From positions 1 to 64,000 of the forward strand of contig NZ_JALGBX010000034.1 of NCBI RefSeq assembly GCF_022808175.1: a stretch of DNA of 64,000 nucleotides. Direction: 5' to 3'. Positions 54,933 to 64,000 of this stretch are shown here, one piece after another (position 1 is the stretch's first letter; each line of letters starts with the position of its first letter). The notes under the pieces are model-generated. The model ran no database searches. It was not told the origin of the DNA and was given only the letters and a program-made list of their open reading frames with translations. The DNA is from Streptomyces sp. AP-93. Its GTDB lineage: Bacteria > Actinomycetota > Actinomycetes > Streptomycetales > Streptomycetaceae. Both the position numbers and the translations under genes were made by a program.

Positions 54933-54963
54933 TTGCCATCCACCCCCACCGGTCCGCTAGTGT
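54933..54963 (+). promoter_or_regulatory. Promoter of tRNA-Gly(TCC)
   Basis: TTGCCA (54933-54938) and TAGTGT (54958-54963) with a 19-base spacer, 47 bases before the tRNA. Confidence 0.45.
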
Positions 54964-55010
54964 GTGGATCACGCCAAGGGGCGCGGCCGCAGGTCAGACC
55001 CCGAAGTCGT

Positions 55011-55082
55011 GCGGGTGTAGTTCAGTAGCAGAACATCCCCCTTCCAGGGGGAAGGCGCAGTGTGCGATCCCTGTCACCCGCT
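55011..55082 (+). tRNA. Aberrant tRNA-Gly(TCC)
   Basis: A 72-nt cloverleaf. Acceptor GCGGGTG/CACCCGC, D-stem GTTC/GAAC and anticodon arm TCCCC-CTTCCAG-GGGGA are perfect. The D-loop AGTAGCA has A instead of the first G of the universal GG pair. The T-arm is weak (about four pairs including G-U), and its loop reads TGTGCGATCC, lacking the standard TTC. The D-loop/T-loop contacts that form the tRNA elbow should be disturbed. Staphylococcal tRNA-Gly(UCC) species reserved for peptidoglycan bridge synthesis show the same kind of changes. CCA is not encoded. Confidence 0.85.
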
Positions 55083-55116
55083 CTGCTCGCTTTACCGACC
55101 ACGGTTGTGGATCAGG

Positions 55117-55122
55117 TAGAGT
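55117..55122 (+). promoter_or_regulatory. -10 element of tRNA-Gly(GCC) copy 1
   Basis: TAGAGT lies 39 bases upstream of the tRNA, so the two glycine tRNAs here are probably transcribed separately. Confidence 0.4.
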
Positions 55123-55161
55123 GATGCACGCATCGCACGGCAGTTTCGCCGTGGGAAGCAT

Positions 55162-55234
<73 letters not shown>

Positions 55235-55243
55235 CAGCGTATG

Positions 55244-55270
55244 AAGGCCCCGGTCATTGACCGGGGCCTT
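55244..55270 (+). terminator. Terminator after tRNA-Gly
   Basis: AAGGCCCCGGTCA and TGACCGGGGCCTT, a 13-bp perfect stem with a single-base separation, followed by TT. Confidence 0.9.
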
Positions 55271-55285
55271 TGTCGTATGCCCGGT

Positions 55286-55340
55286 TATCGGAGATCCCGG
55301 CCCCGAGATCCCGGCACCGAGATCCATGACAGGTGTCATG
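55286..55340. promoter_or_regulatory. Direct repeats and dyad before the kinase gene
   Basis: Three copies of GAGATCC(CGGCMCC) lie at 55291-55325, followed by CATGACA-GG-TGTCATG (55325-55340), a 7-bp inverted repeat 35 bases before the kinase ATG. This could be the binding site of the cognate response regulator. Confidence 0.5.
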
Positions 55341-55374
55341 GCCTCCCCGGCCCGGAGCCCGCGAGACTGGGGCC

Positions 55375-56619
55375 ATGAAACTCAGCGGCTGGTGGAAGAA
55401 CCGCAGCAGCGCGGGGAAGGTCGAGCTGTACACGCGCTGGTCGTTCCACTTCTTCGTGGTCATCGAGATCACGTCGATCGGACTGACCGTGCTGGGCTCG
55501 ACCGCCGGAAAGGGCTCGGCGGTGGTGCCGGTCGCGCTCTTCCTCATGGTGTGCGCGCACTCCCTGCTCGTCGGCTTCCTCTCCTCCCGGTCGGTCGACT
55601 GGATCCTGGGCCTGCGCGAGCGGCCGGTGCGGCTCGCGGTCGCCGTCACCGCCCTGACCGCCGCCGCCACCCTGGGCGTCCTCGGCGTGCGCGCAGCCGG
55701 GCTCATCAGCGACCCGGCGGTGCCCACGACCCTCGTCGCCGGCATGAGCTGCTTCACCAGCGGCACGCTCGTCCTGTGCCTGCGCAAGGTCCGCCAGATG
55801 CGCCACGTGGCCCCGGCCACCGCCGCCTTCGTCGGCCTGGTCTCCCTCGCCTTCGACATCTCGGCCGGTGAGTCCGCGGGGGTGGCCGTCGGGGTGCTGC
55901 TGACCAGCGCCCTGCTCTGCGCGGCCTGCGGGTTCTCCGGCTGGCTGCTCGACACCGTGTACGAGCTGGACCGGGCCCGCGAGGTCCAGGCGCAGCTCGC
56001 GGTGGCCGAGGAGCGGCTGCGGTTCGGCCGGGACCTGCACGACGTGATGGGCCGCAATCTGGCGGTGATCGCCCTCAAGAGCGAGCTGGCCGTGCAGCTC
56101 GCGCGGCGCGAACGCCCCGAGGCCGTCGACCAGATGATCGAGGTTCAGCGGATCGCCCGGGAGTCCCAGAAGGAGGTCCGCGACGTGATCCGCGGCTACC
56201 GGGAGGCGAACCTCGCGGTAGAGCTGGAAGGTGCGCGCGGGGTGCTGCACGCGGCCGGGATGGACTGCCTGGTCGAGTACGAACAGGGCCGCGAGCTGCC
56301 CGCCGAGGCCCAGTCGGCGCTCGGCTGGGTGGTGCGCGAGGCCACGACGAACGTGCTGCGGCACGGCGACGCCCGCAGCTGCGTGATCCGGCTGACGGCG
56401 GGCCCCTCGGGCGCGCTCACCCTGGTGGTGGAGAACGACGGGGCCCCCAAGGCCCCGGCGGGGCCGCCGGGCTCGGGGCTCGCGGGCCTGCGGGAACGGC
56501 TCGCGGTGCTGGACGGCACGCTGGAAGCCGGCCCGGTGGACGGCGGCCGGTTCCGGCTGCGGGCGCAGATTCCCGGCCCGGCGGCCGGGCCGATCCGAGA
56601 ACTGGAGGCGCGGGCATGA
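55375..56619 (+). CDS. Sensor histidine kinase (HisKA_3, DesK-like)
   Basis: A 414-residue NarL-class sensor kinase. Six hydrophobic helices (about residues 25-195) form the sensor and are followed by a dimerisation helix with the phospho-acceptor His222 in RFGRDLHDVMGRNLAV. The ATPase domain shows REATTNVLRHG (N-box) and GSGLAGLRERL (G-box). The multi-helix sensor with no extracellular domain resembles DesK-type membrane-state or temperature sensors. ATG 55375 is chosen over the 55333 start. It overlaps the response regulator start by 4 bases. Confidence 0.92.
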   Translation: MKLSGWWKNRSSAGKVELYTRWSFHFFVVIEITSIGLTVLGSTAGKGSAVVPVALFLMVCAHSLLVGFLSSRSVDWILGLRERPVRLAVAVTALTAAATLGVLGVRAAGLISDPAVPTTLVAGMSCFTSGTLVLCLRKVRQMRHVAPATAAFVGLVSLAFDISAGESAGVAVGVLLTSALLCAACGFSGWLLDTVYELDRAREVQAQLAVAEERLRFGRDLHDVMGRNLAVIALKSELAVQLARRERPEAVDQMIEVQRIARESQKEVRDVIRGYREANLAVELEGARGVLHAAGMDCLVEYEQGRELPAEAQSALGWVVREATTNVLRHGDARSCVIRLTAGPSGALTLVVENDGAPKAPAGPPGSGLAGLRERLAVLDGTLEAGPVDGGRFRLRAQIPGPAAGPIRELEARA

Positions 56620-57227
56620 GCCCCGTACGCGTACTGCTGGCCGACGACGAACACCTGATCCGGGGTGCGCTCGCCGCGCTGCTGGGACTGGAGGACGATC
56701 TGCTGGTCGTCGCCGAGGCCGCCTCGGGGCCCGAGGCGCTCGCGATGGCGCGGGCCCACCGGCCGGACGTGGCGGTGCTGGACCTGCAGATGCCGGGGGC
56801 CGACGGTGTGAGCGTGGCCACATCCCTGCGGGCCGAACTCCCCGACTGCAAAACCATGATCGTGACCAGCCACGGGCGGCCCGGGCATCTGAAGCGGGCC
56901 CTCGCCGCGGGCGTACGGGCCTTCGCGCCGAAGACCGTTTCGGCGCAGCGGCTGGCCGAACTGATCCGCACCGTGCACGCCGGAGGCCGTTACGTGGACC
57001 CGGAGTTGGCGGCCGACGCGATCAGCGCGGGCGACTCCCCGCTGACCGCCCGCGAGGCCGAGGTGCTGGAACTGGCGGGGGACGGGGCGCCGATCGCGGA
57101 GATCGCGGAGCGGGCCTCGCTGTCCCCGGGGACGGTACGGAACTACCTGTCCTCGGCGGCGACGAAGCTGGGCGCCGAGAACCGGCACACGGCAGTGCGT
57201 CTCGCGCGGTCCCGGGGTTGGGTATAG
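56616..57227 (+). CDS. NarL/LuxR response regulator (DesR-like)
   Basis: A 203-residue partner of the upstream kinase. The receiver domain has acidic residues ADDE (10-12), the phospho-acceptor Asp56 in AVLDLQMPGADGVS and Thr/Lys switch residues (IVTSHG, FAPKT). The LuxR-type helix-turn-helix occupies about 143-190 (LTAREAEVLELAG, SPGTVRNYLSSAATKL). It is translationally coupled to the kinase. The likely target includes the dyad upstream of the operon. Its stop codon overlaps the -10 box of the next tRNA gene. Confidence 0.93.
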   Translation: MSPVRVLLADDEHLIRGALAALLGLEDDLLVVAEAASGPEALAMARAHRPDVAVLDLQMPGADGVSVATSLRAELPDCKTMIVTSHGRPGHLKRALAAGVRAFAPKTVSAQRLAELIRTVHAGGRYVDPELAADAISAGDSPLTAREAEVLELAGDGAPIAEIAERASLSPGTVRNYLSSAATKLGAENRHTAVRLARSRGWV

Positions 57228-57251
57228 TAGTTCTCGCGCTACGGCGCACCT

Positions 57252-57324
<73 letters not shown>

Positions 57325-57332
57325 CAGCAGTG

Positions 57333-57364
57333 AAGAAGCCCCGGTCCTCGGACCGGGGCTTCTT
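57333..57364 (+). terminator. Terminator after tRNA-Gly copy 2
   Basis: AAGAAGCCCCGGTCC and GGACCGGGGCTTCTT, 15 bp with a 2-base separation, followed by T. Confidence 0.92.
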
Positions 57365-57443
57365 TCGTTCCCGGACCGGTTCCGGACCGGTTCAGGCCCG
57401 GTTCCGGGGCCCCGTTGCCGGGGCCCCTTCGCCGCGCTTCGCT

Positions 57444-58346
57444 TCAGGACCAGGTGTGACCGGTGAGCCGCTCGTAAGCCTCGACGTACCGGGAGCGGGT
57501 CTGCTCCACGACCTCCTGCGGGAGGGCGGGCGGCGGGAGTTCGCCCTTGGAGTCCCAGCCGGAGGCCGGGGAGGACAGCCAGTCGCGGACGTACTGCTTG
57601 TCGAAGGACGGCTGGCTGTGGCCCGGCTCCCACAGGTCGGCCGGCCAGAAGCGGGAGGAGTCCGGGGTCAGCACCTCGTCGGCGGCGACCAGGTTGCCGT
57701 CCTTGTCGAAGCCGAACTCGAACTTGGTGTCCGCCAGAATGATCCCGCGGTCGCGGGCGATGTCCCGGGCCCGGCCGTAGACGGCGAGGGTGGTCTGGCG
57801 CAGCCGGGCGGCCGTCTCGGCGCCCTGGGTGCGCGCGACCTCCTCGTAGGAGACGTTCTCGTCGTGCTCGCCGACCTCGGCCTTGGCGGCCGGGGTGAAG
57901 ATCGGGCCGGGCAGCTCGGAGCCGTCGACCAGTCCCTCGGGCAGGCCCAGTCCGCAGACCGTACGGGTCTTCTCGTACTCGGCGAGGCCGGAGCCGGTCA
58001 GGTAGCCGCGGGCCACGCACTCGACGGGGACCATGTCGAGGTTCCGGCAGACCAGGGCGCGGCCGGCCCAGTCGGCGGGGGCGCCGGCGGGCAGCTCGGC
58101 GCTGATCACGTGGTTCGGGACGAGGTCCGCGAGCTGGTCGAACCACCACAGGGAGAGCTGGGTCAGGATCCGGCCCTTGTCCGGGATCTCGGTGGGCAGC
58201 ACCCAGTCGGCGGCGGAGATGCGGTCGCTGGCGACCATGACGAGACGGCCGTCCTCGTCGCGGTAGAGGTCGCGGACCTTGCCGGTGTGGAGGTGGACGA
58301 GGCCGGGCACCTGGACCGGCTCGGGCTTTTCGACGAATCCGGGCAC
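57444..58346 (-). CDS. purC: PurC, SAICAR synthetase
   Basis: A 300-residue enzyme joining aspartate to CAIR with ATP, step 8 of purine synthesis. HLHTGKVRDLYRDEDG, VASDRISAADWVLPTEIPDK, VECVARGYLTGSG, ILADTKFEFGFD and LTPDSSRFWP are family signatures. GTG at 58346 is preceded by GGGAG. Monocistronic on the minus strand. Confidence 0.96.
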   Translation of the reverse strand: MPGFVEKPEPVQVPGLVHLHTGKVRDLYRDEDGRLVMVASDRISAADWVLPTEIPDKGRILTQLSLWWFDQLADLVPNHVISAELPAGAPADWAGRALVCRNLDMVPVECVARGYLTGSGLAEYEKTRTVCGLGLPEGLVDGSELPGPIFTPAAKAEVGEHDENVSYEEVARTQGAETAARLRQTTLAVYGRARDIARDRGIILADTKFEFGFDKDGNLVAADEVLTPDSSRFWPADLWEPGHSQPSFDKQYVRDWLSSPASGWDSKGELPPPALPQEVVEQTRSRYVEAYERLTGHTWS

Positions 58347-58424
58347 GGAGTCTCCCTGTGGTTCTGTACGAGCGCGCGGCTCATTCTCCCGTACCGGTCC
58401 GGATGCGGGGACAACGGGGCCGGG

Positions 58425-59912
58425 TCAGTCCCTCTTGCAGATGCGGTCGAGGAGATTGGCGGTGGCCCGCTGGACCCGCTCGTCCACGTGCCCGGGGCGG
58501 TCGAGGGCCGGGGACCAGGCGAAGGTTCCCGACGCGAAGACGAGCGCGCCGCTGGGAGCCCGGTAGAGGGAGGTCTCCTGGTGGCGGCGGTGGCCGTCGG
58601 CGTCCTCGTACGGGGAGTGCGCGAGCAGGATCCGGCTCTGGTGCTCGGGGAGCTGCGTGCGCGGGAAGTACCGGTCGGCCTCGCCCGCGACCAGGCCGGG
58701 CAGTTCGTCGTTCTCGGCGGCTCCGGTGGAGTCCCAGAGCCAGTGCGTGGCATTGCGCACGATGAGGGGCGCGGGCTCGGGCACCCGTCCCGCGTACTGA
58801 ATGCCGAGCAGCTGCTGCTCCGGGCGGTCCACCTCGCGCCAGAGGCTGGGGCGGCCGGGGCCGCGGCGTTTTCGGCAGGTGAGGAGCCGGTCGTCGACCC
58901 CGGAGGGCGACGGGGAGAGCTCGACCTGCCAGTACATGGTGTTGGCGGAGAGGAAGACGAGCGAGGTGCCGTGGTCGCGGGCGCGCTCGACGGTGCGGCG
59001 CATGGGGCCGGACCAGTACTCGTCGTGGCCGGGGAAGACCAGGCCACGGTAGCGGGTGGGGTCGACGCGGCCGGCGTGCAGGTCGCGGGCGTCGGCATAG
59101 GCGAGGTCGTAGCCGTAGCGCTCGGCCCAGCGGATGAAGTCGTAGGCGTGGCCCACGTGCAGGGGCAGGCCCGCGCCGGCGTAGGGGCGGTCGAAGGAGA
59201 CGGTGATGGCGGCGTCGCGCTCGCCGAGCAGCCGGCCCTCCTCGTCCCAGGCGTGGTAGAGGCTCGCGCCTGTTCGGCCGTCCTCCGGGTAGAGGTTGTA
59301 GGCCTGCCAGGTGATGTCGGGCAGCAGGAGCAGCAGATCGGCCGGGTGGTCGTCGCGCACCGTGAAGGGGATGTGCGAGCGGTATCCGTCGGCCGTCGTC
59401 AGGACCGCCACATAGGCGCCGATGCTCCAGTACGAGGGGACCTGGAGCCGCCAGGAGAGCCACCAGTGGTGGCAGGAGACGGTGCGGTCCGCGGTCAGGG
59501 GCGCGGGCTGGACGATGCCGGAGAGCCGGGGGCTGGTGGTGATCTTGGAGGCGCCGTCGCCGCCGTAGTGCCCGATGCGGTAGACGTCCACAGAGAACTG
59601 CTGGGGCGGATCCACGGTGATGTGGAAGTCGATGGCCTCACCGGGCGCGACGGCTCCGGTGGAGGTGAACCCCTTGATCTGCCGGTGCACGTCGTCGGCG
59701 GTGCGGGGGCCGCCCGCGCCACGGGCGGCGGGGATCTGCTGCCCGGGTCCGGCGGCGACGGCCGGGTCCACGTACCAGGGCACGACCTGTCCGTTGTCGT
59801 CGTAGTAGAGCTCGCTCCCCCGGAACCACGGCAGGGGGCCCTGGCCGAAGGGATCGGTCACCGCGTGCGCGAGCGCACCTGACTCCCAACGCCGGATCTG
59901 CTCCGCACCCAT
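58425..59912 (-). CDS. N,N-dimethylformamidase beta-subunit-like protein
   Basis: A 495-residue soluble protein with the fold described for the large subunit of N,N-dimethylformamidase. Recognisable stretches are VDVYRIGHYGGDGASKI (beta-sandwich part), ITWQAYNLYPEDG, VSFDRPYAGAG and the glutamine-amidotransferase-like FPGHDEYWSGPMRRTV. No small subunit is adjacent, and true DMF hydrolysis is not implied; many actinobacterial homologues are uncharacterised. ATG 59912 has GGAGGGGAG 8 bases upstream, so the longer frame to 60011 is rejected. Confidence 0.85.
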   Translation of the reverse strand: MGAEQIRRWESGALAHAVTDPFGQGPLPWFRGSELYYDDNGQVVPWYVDPAVAAGPGQQIPAARGAGGPRTADDVHRQIKGFTSTGAVAPGEAIDFHITVDPPQQFSVDVYRIGHYGGDGASKITTSPRLSGIVQPAPLTADRTVSCHHWWLSWRLQVPSYWSIGAYVAVLTTADGYRSHIPFTVRDDHPADLLLLLPDITWQAYNLYPEDGRTGASLYHAWDEEGRLLGERDAAITVSFDRPYAGAGLPLHVGHAYDFIRWAERYGYDLAYADARDLHAGRVDPTRYRGLVFPGHDEYWSGPMRRTVERARDHGTSLVFLSANTMYWQVELSPSPSGVDDRLLTCRKRRGPGRPSLWREVDRPEQQLLGIQYAGRVPEPAPLIVRNATHWLWDSTGAAENDELPGLVAGEADRYFPRTQLPEHQSRILLAHSPYEDADGHRRHQETSLYRAPSGALVFASGTFAWSPALDRPGHVDERVQRATANLLDRICKRD

Positions 59913-60137
59913 ACCGCTGCTCCCCTCCCTTGCTCCCCCGAATGCCGTGACCGATCCCCAGCACATCACATAACGCACGCACTCCGTCACCGTTCGTCGC
60001 GAAAAGTTCAACGGAGACCCCGCCCGCGCCCAGTCCTGGGGCTCGGGGGGCCTGAGGGGCCCGGGGGGCCGGGACCCCAGGGGGCGGGACCCGGGGGGCC
60101 GGCACCCGAAGAGGGGCCGACGCCGGCGGGCCCGGGG

Positions 60138-61760
60138 CTAGACCAGGCGGACGGGCTTCTCGGGGCGCACGCCGACCTCCGCGAGCCACTCCCGGAGCGG
60201 GCCGGGGTCCCGGTCCTCGACGAGCGACAGCACCGGTCCGGCGAGGTCCGCCCGCCGCACCCCGGCGACCAGCAGGACGGGCCCGTCCAGCCAGTCCAGA
60301 CCGGGCTCGCCCCCGGCGGAGTCGACGGCGGCGCAGCACACCAGCGCCACGACGTGGTCCGCCAGCAGGTCCCGCCCGCTGCGCGGAGCCTCCAGCGGGA
60401 ACAGCGGCAGGGCGTCGGCCCCGCGGCCCGCGGAGGCGGCCAGGGCGGGCACGGCCTCCCGTGCCAGGTCACCGCTCAGCCGGCCCGCAAGGGCGTCGGC
60501 ATCGGCGTCCGCGAGGTGGGTCAGCACCCGCTCCACCGTGGACGCGGCGGGCACCGACGGAGCCGACACCGCGTCCAGGGCGGCCAGCAGGCGGGCCGCC
60601 TCCGTGCGCCACTTGCGGTCGACGACCTCCTCCGGATAGGCCGCCCAGTCCACCGGCGACCAGTCCGGACCGGCTTCGGCCGGTCCGCCGTGGAACAGCC
60701 GCGCCGCCAGCAGCGAGGCGGCCTCGTCCACCGCACCCGGCTGGTCCAGCAGATCGCACGCGGGGCGCTCGCCCAGGCGCGAGGTGAACCCGTCGGCCAG
60801 CCGGTCGCGGCGGGAGAGCTCGGTCAGTGCGGAGACGACGCCCGCATCCAGGTGCGCGGGCCAGCGGCCCATCCGCCAGGCGGGCAGCGCGACGCGGGTC
60901 AGCAGCCGGTCCCAGCCGGCGTACGCCAGCCCGACCTGCTCCTGGGCGACGATGCGCAGCGCGTAGTCCACACCCTGTGCACGGTCCGAGGCGGCGGCGG
61001 CGACCCCGCGCTCCATCTCGGCGGCGTCCACCCTGCACAGCCGCAGCAGCAGCCGGGCGGGGGCGGCGATCCAGCCGAGGAAGCGCCGGCCGCCCACGTC
61101 CACGGCGGCGTCGAGGCCCCGTACGAATCCGCGTGCGTCGGCTATGTCCGGGTGCGCCGAGGGCCCCGTACCGGCGACGACGGGCGCGAGGACGGCGCGG
61201 AGCTCGGCGACCCTCATCCACCACAGGAACGGCGAGCCGATCACCAGCACCGGGGCGGCGCCGGGCTCGGACTCCGGGCCTCCGGCTCCGGCGGCCCCAC
61301 CGGCCCCGCCTGATATGAGCGTCCGGCCGCGGGCGCGGCGGTGCGCCGCGTGCGTACGGTCCTCCAGCCAGCTGTCGCAGTCGGGGGTCAGGGCTATCGC
61401 GGAGGGCGCCGGAACGTCCATCCGGTCCGCCAGGTCCCGCACGAGCCGGTAGAGATCGGGGGCGGCGGACTCCGACAGCGGGACGGTCGGGGTCATGGCG
61501 GGGCTCGCCCGCAGCACGACGGCGGCGAAGATCCCGCCGACGAGCAGGACGAACGCGGCGACGGCGCACACGGCCAGGGTCACGGCCGGCCACGGGTCAC
61601 CGGCGAGCCGGCCCGTCGTACGGGCGCTCACCAGCACCACGGCCAGCGCGGCGGGCAGCAGCCCGACGGCCAGTGCCCTGCTGCGCACACGCAGCACGGC
61701 CAAGGCACGGGAACGCGCGGACGGCGTACCCACTTCAGCGATCGAACCGGTTCCGGACAC
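60138..61760 (-). CDS. Degenerate M48-peptidase-like membrane protein
   Basis: A 540-residue protein with two N-terminal transmembrane helices (about 30-48 and 58-85) and a long Ala/Arg-rich cytosolic part. The arrangement (two helices, VPAPSAIALTPDCDSWLEDR, then RVAELRAVLAPVVAGTG) parallels HtpX/M48 peptidases, in which the last segment would read ELxAVLAHExGH. Here the zinc motif is gone, so it would be a pseudo-peptidase. The relation is inferred from pattern only. ATG/GTG start at 61760 reads SGTGSIAEVG. Confidence 0.6.
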   Translation of the reverse strand: MSGTGSIAEVGTPSARSRALAVLRVRSRALAVGLLPAALAVVLVSARTTGRLAGDPWPAVTLAVCAVAAFVLLVGGIFAAVVLRASPAMTPTVPLSESAAPDLYRLVRDLADRMDVPAPSAIALTPDCDSWLEDRTHAAHRRARGRTLISGGAGGAAGAGGPESEPGAAPVLVIGSPFLWWMRVAELRAVLAPVVAGTGPSAHPDIADARGFVRGLDAAVDVGGRRFLGWIAAPARLLLRLCRVDAAEMERGVAAAASDRAQGVDYALRIVAQEQVGLAYAGWDRLLTRVALPAWRMGRWPAHLDAGVVSALTELSRRDRLADGFTSRLGERPACDLLDQPGAVDEAASLLAARLFHGGPAEAGPDWSPVDWAAYPEEVVDRKWRTEAARLLAALDAVSAPSVPAASTVERVLTHLADADADALAGRLSGDLAREAVPALAASAGRGADALPLFPLEAPRSGRDLLADHVVALVCCAAVDSAGGEPGLDWLDGPVLLVAGVRRADLAGPVLSLVEDRDPGPLREWLAEVGVRPEKPVRLV

Positions 61761-62079
61761 GGCCGGACCTCACCCCCTCTGCCATGCGGCGGCGTTGCTC
61801 ACTCCCCCACTGTGACACCAGCCACTGACATCGCAATGCCGGTGGGCCATGTGCCGGAATGAGAGCCGGAATGCTTGCGCCGCACCATAGTTGGGGCGGA
61901 GGCGGCCGTCAGGCAGACCGGGTGACGATCACCCGATGGAATGGCTTTGGGTAAAGCTGGGTGCGTTCGAACGCGGCTGGATGCACTCGCACGCGAGCAT
62001 GCGCGCGGGCCCGGCCGCACCGAGTGCGCACCGGGCCCGCTTCCGTGGAATCCCGCTGATCAGCGCTGTTCAGCGCTGT
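61761..62079. other. Intergenic region between M48-like gene and purD
   Basis: Contains CGGGTGA-CGA-TCACCCG, a 7-bp inverted repeat at 61919-61935 that could be an operator, and the purD terminator. A 67-codon plus-strand frame (61891-62094) runs through the terminator and shows no family features. Confidence 0.5.
62005..62040 (-). terminator. Terminator of purD
   Basis: GCGGGCCCGG and CCGGGCCCGC pair around a loop that itself contains GCAC/GTGC, 40 bases beyond the purD stop. Confidence 0.8.

Positions 62080-62090
<11 letters not shown>
62061..62090. repeat. Three 10-bp tandem repeats over the purD stop
   Basis: CAGCGCTGTT occurs three times in a row. Each unit carries the palindrome AGCGCT, and the purD stop codon is at the junction of units two and three. 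Confidence 0.9.
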
Positions 62091-63333
<1,243 letters not shown>

Positions 63334-63393
63334 CCGATGAAGACTAGCCCGCGTTCCCGGGTGCCCTTCGTGCGGGCACCCAAGTCGGGCCCC

Positions 63394-64000
63394 CTAGTCG
63401 TTCGTATATTCCTCTACAACGGTGGCTCCGAGCTCGCGCACGATCAGGTCGTGTCCGCTCAGTGCGGTGTCGACGAGGTCCGGGTCGTCGGCCTCCGCGA
63501 TGTCGTCCTCGGGGGCGACGGGCGGGGGCGCCTGGTGGGTGGGCGGCTGGTGCTGCTGGGACTGCTGCTGTTGGTACGACTGCTGCGGCGGCTGGGACTG
63601 CTGTGGCTGCTGCTGGTACGACTGCTGGGGCTGCTGAGGCTGCTGCGGCTGCGGGGCCTGCTGGGCCGGCGGCTGGTTGTAGGCGGGCGCGGGCGGAGCG
63701 CCGTAGGAGGACGCGGACACCGGTGCCATGGGCTGGGCTCCGCCGCCGACCACGGCCTCGATCTTCCAGGTGACCTGGAACTGCTCGGCGAGCACCGCCT
63801 TGAGGACGTCCTCGCTGCCGCTGCTCGCGAAGTTGTCGCGGGCTCCGGCGTTGGGGAAGCCGAGCTGCAGGGTGGTGCCGTCGAAGCCGGCGACCTGGGC
63901 GTTCTGGCTGAGCAGGATCCAGGTGAAGCGGCGGCGGTTCTTGACGGCGTCCAGGACGGCCGGCCACATGGCCTGGATCTGCCCGGCGCCGGCGGCCATG
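63394..64000 (-). CDS. dnaX: DnaX C-terminus (DNA polymerase III gamma/tau), partial
   Basis: The C-terminal part of the clamp-loader subunit; the gene continues past the window edge on the minus strand. WPAVLDAVKNRRRFTWILLS and LQLGFPNAGARDNF belong to the tau/gamma domain III-like region. A Gln/Pro-rich, disordered linker of about 90 residues follows (QQPQQSYQQQPQQS type), then a conserved acidic end DDPDLVDTALSGHDLIV and VVEEYTND. The Gln runs are CAG-rich repeats on the coding strand. The position next to purD agrees with streptomycete synteny. Confidence 0.88.
   Translation of the reverse strand, partial: MAAGAGQIQAMWPAVLDAVKNRRRFTWILLSQNAQVAGFDGTTLQLGFPNAGARDNFASSGSEDVLKAVLAEQFQVTWKIEAVVGGGAQPMAPVSASSYGAPPAPAYNQPPAQQAPQPQQPQQPQQSYQQQPQQSQPPQQSYQQQQSQQHQPPTHQAPPPVAPEDDIAEADDPDLVDTALSGHDLIVRELGATVVEEYTND

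Overview
The window is typical Streptomyces chromosome: very high G+C, almost every codon ending in G or C, many GTG starts, short intergenic spacers and strong stem-loop terminators. Gene content and order match the conserved core of the S. coelicolor chromosome, read here as roughly the SCO4122 to SCO4067 stretch. That numbering is from memory, not a search. Landmarks are the MarR/MFS pair, an AtrA-type TetR regulator, the orf1590-type sporulation gene, trmB, hrpA, bldC, valine dehydrogenase, the purine genes and dnaX.

Region by region. 1-8860 holds a MarR regulator with its divergent MFS exporter, a PAS-PP2C-ATPase phosphatase, a type II NADH dehydrogenase divergent from atrA, and a one-piece ECF sigma factor fused to an anti-sigma-like zinc finger, a membrane segment and a carbohydrate-binding module. 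8956-20185 holds an asparagine-synthase-like protein, the orf1590-like regulator, L-2-hydroxyglutarate oxidase, trmB, a PrsW protease, an M23 peptidase, a second PP2C phosphatase and an initiator tRNA. 20332-27840 is an accessory insert between tRNA-fMet and tRNA-Lys. It carries classical o-succinylbenzoate-route menaquinone genes (menD-menC-menB on the minus strand, menE-methyltransferase-menF on the plus strand). It is flanked by gene debris that includes a broken contractile tail sheath gene. S. coelicolor-type streptomycetes are known for the futalosine route, so this is the main lineage-specific block.

28000-40350 returns to core: tRNA-Lys, an RGG-rich DEAD-box helicase, a lipoprotein, a CrcB pair, a zincin, three tRNAs, CcdA with a DsbA-like partner, hrpA and a second tRNA-Asp. 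40458-47000 holds bldC, vdh, a DUF3073 protein, purM and purF. 47091-48711 holds a leader peptide ending in cysteine codons, followed by an arylsulfatase gene that a 38-bp palindrome has broken. 48723-64000 holds small secreted or unknown proteins, purS-purQ-purL, an Lsr2-like nucleoid protein, an aberrant tRNA-Gly(TCC), two tRNA-Gly(GCC), a two-component pair, purC, a dimethylformamidase-like protein, a degenerate M48-like membrane protein, purD and the C-terminal end of dnaX.

Themes: developmental control (bldC, orf1590-like, atrA, PP2C switches), de novo purine synthesis from seven loci on the minus strand, cell-envelope functions and stable RNA genes. The observations most worth following are the men insert, the tRNA-Gly(TCC) that lacks the usual elbow contacts, the leader peptide next to a disrupted sulfatase, and the one-piece sigma factor. 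All family calls come from reading motifs; no database search was run.
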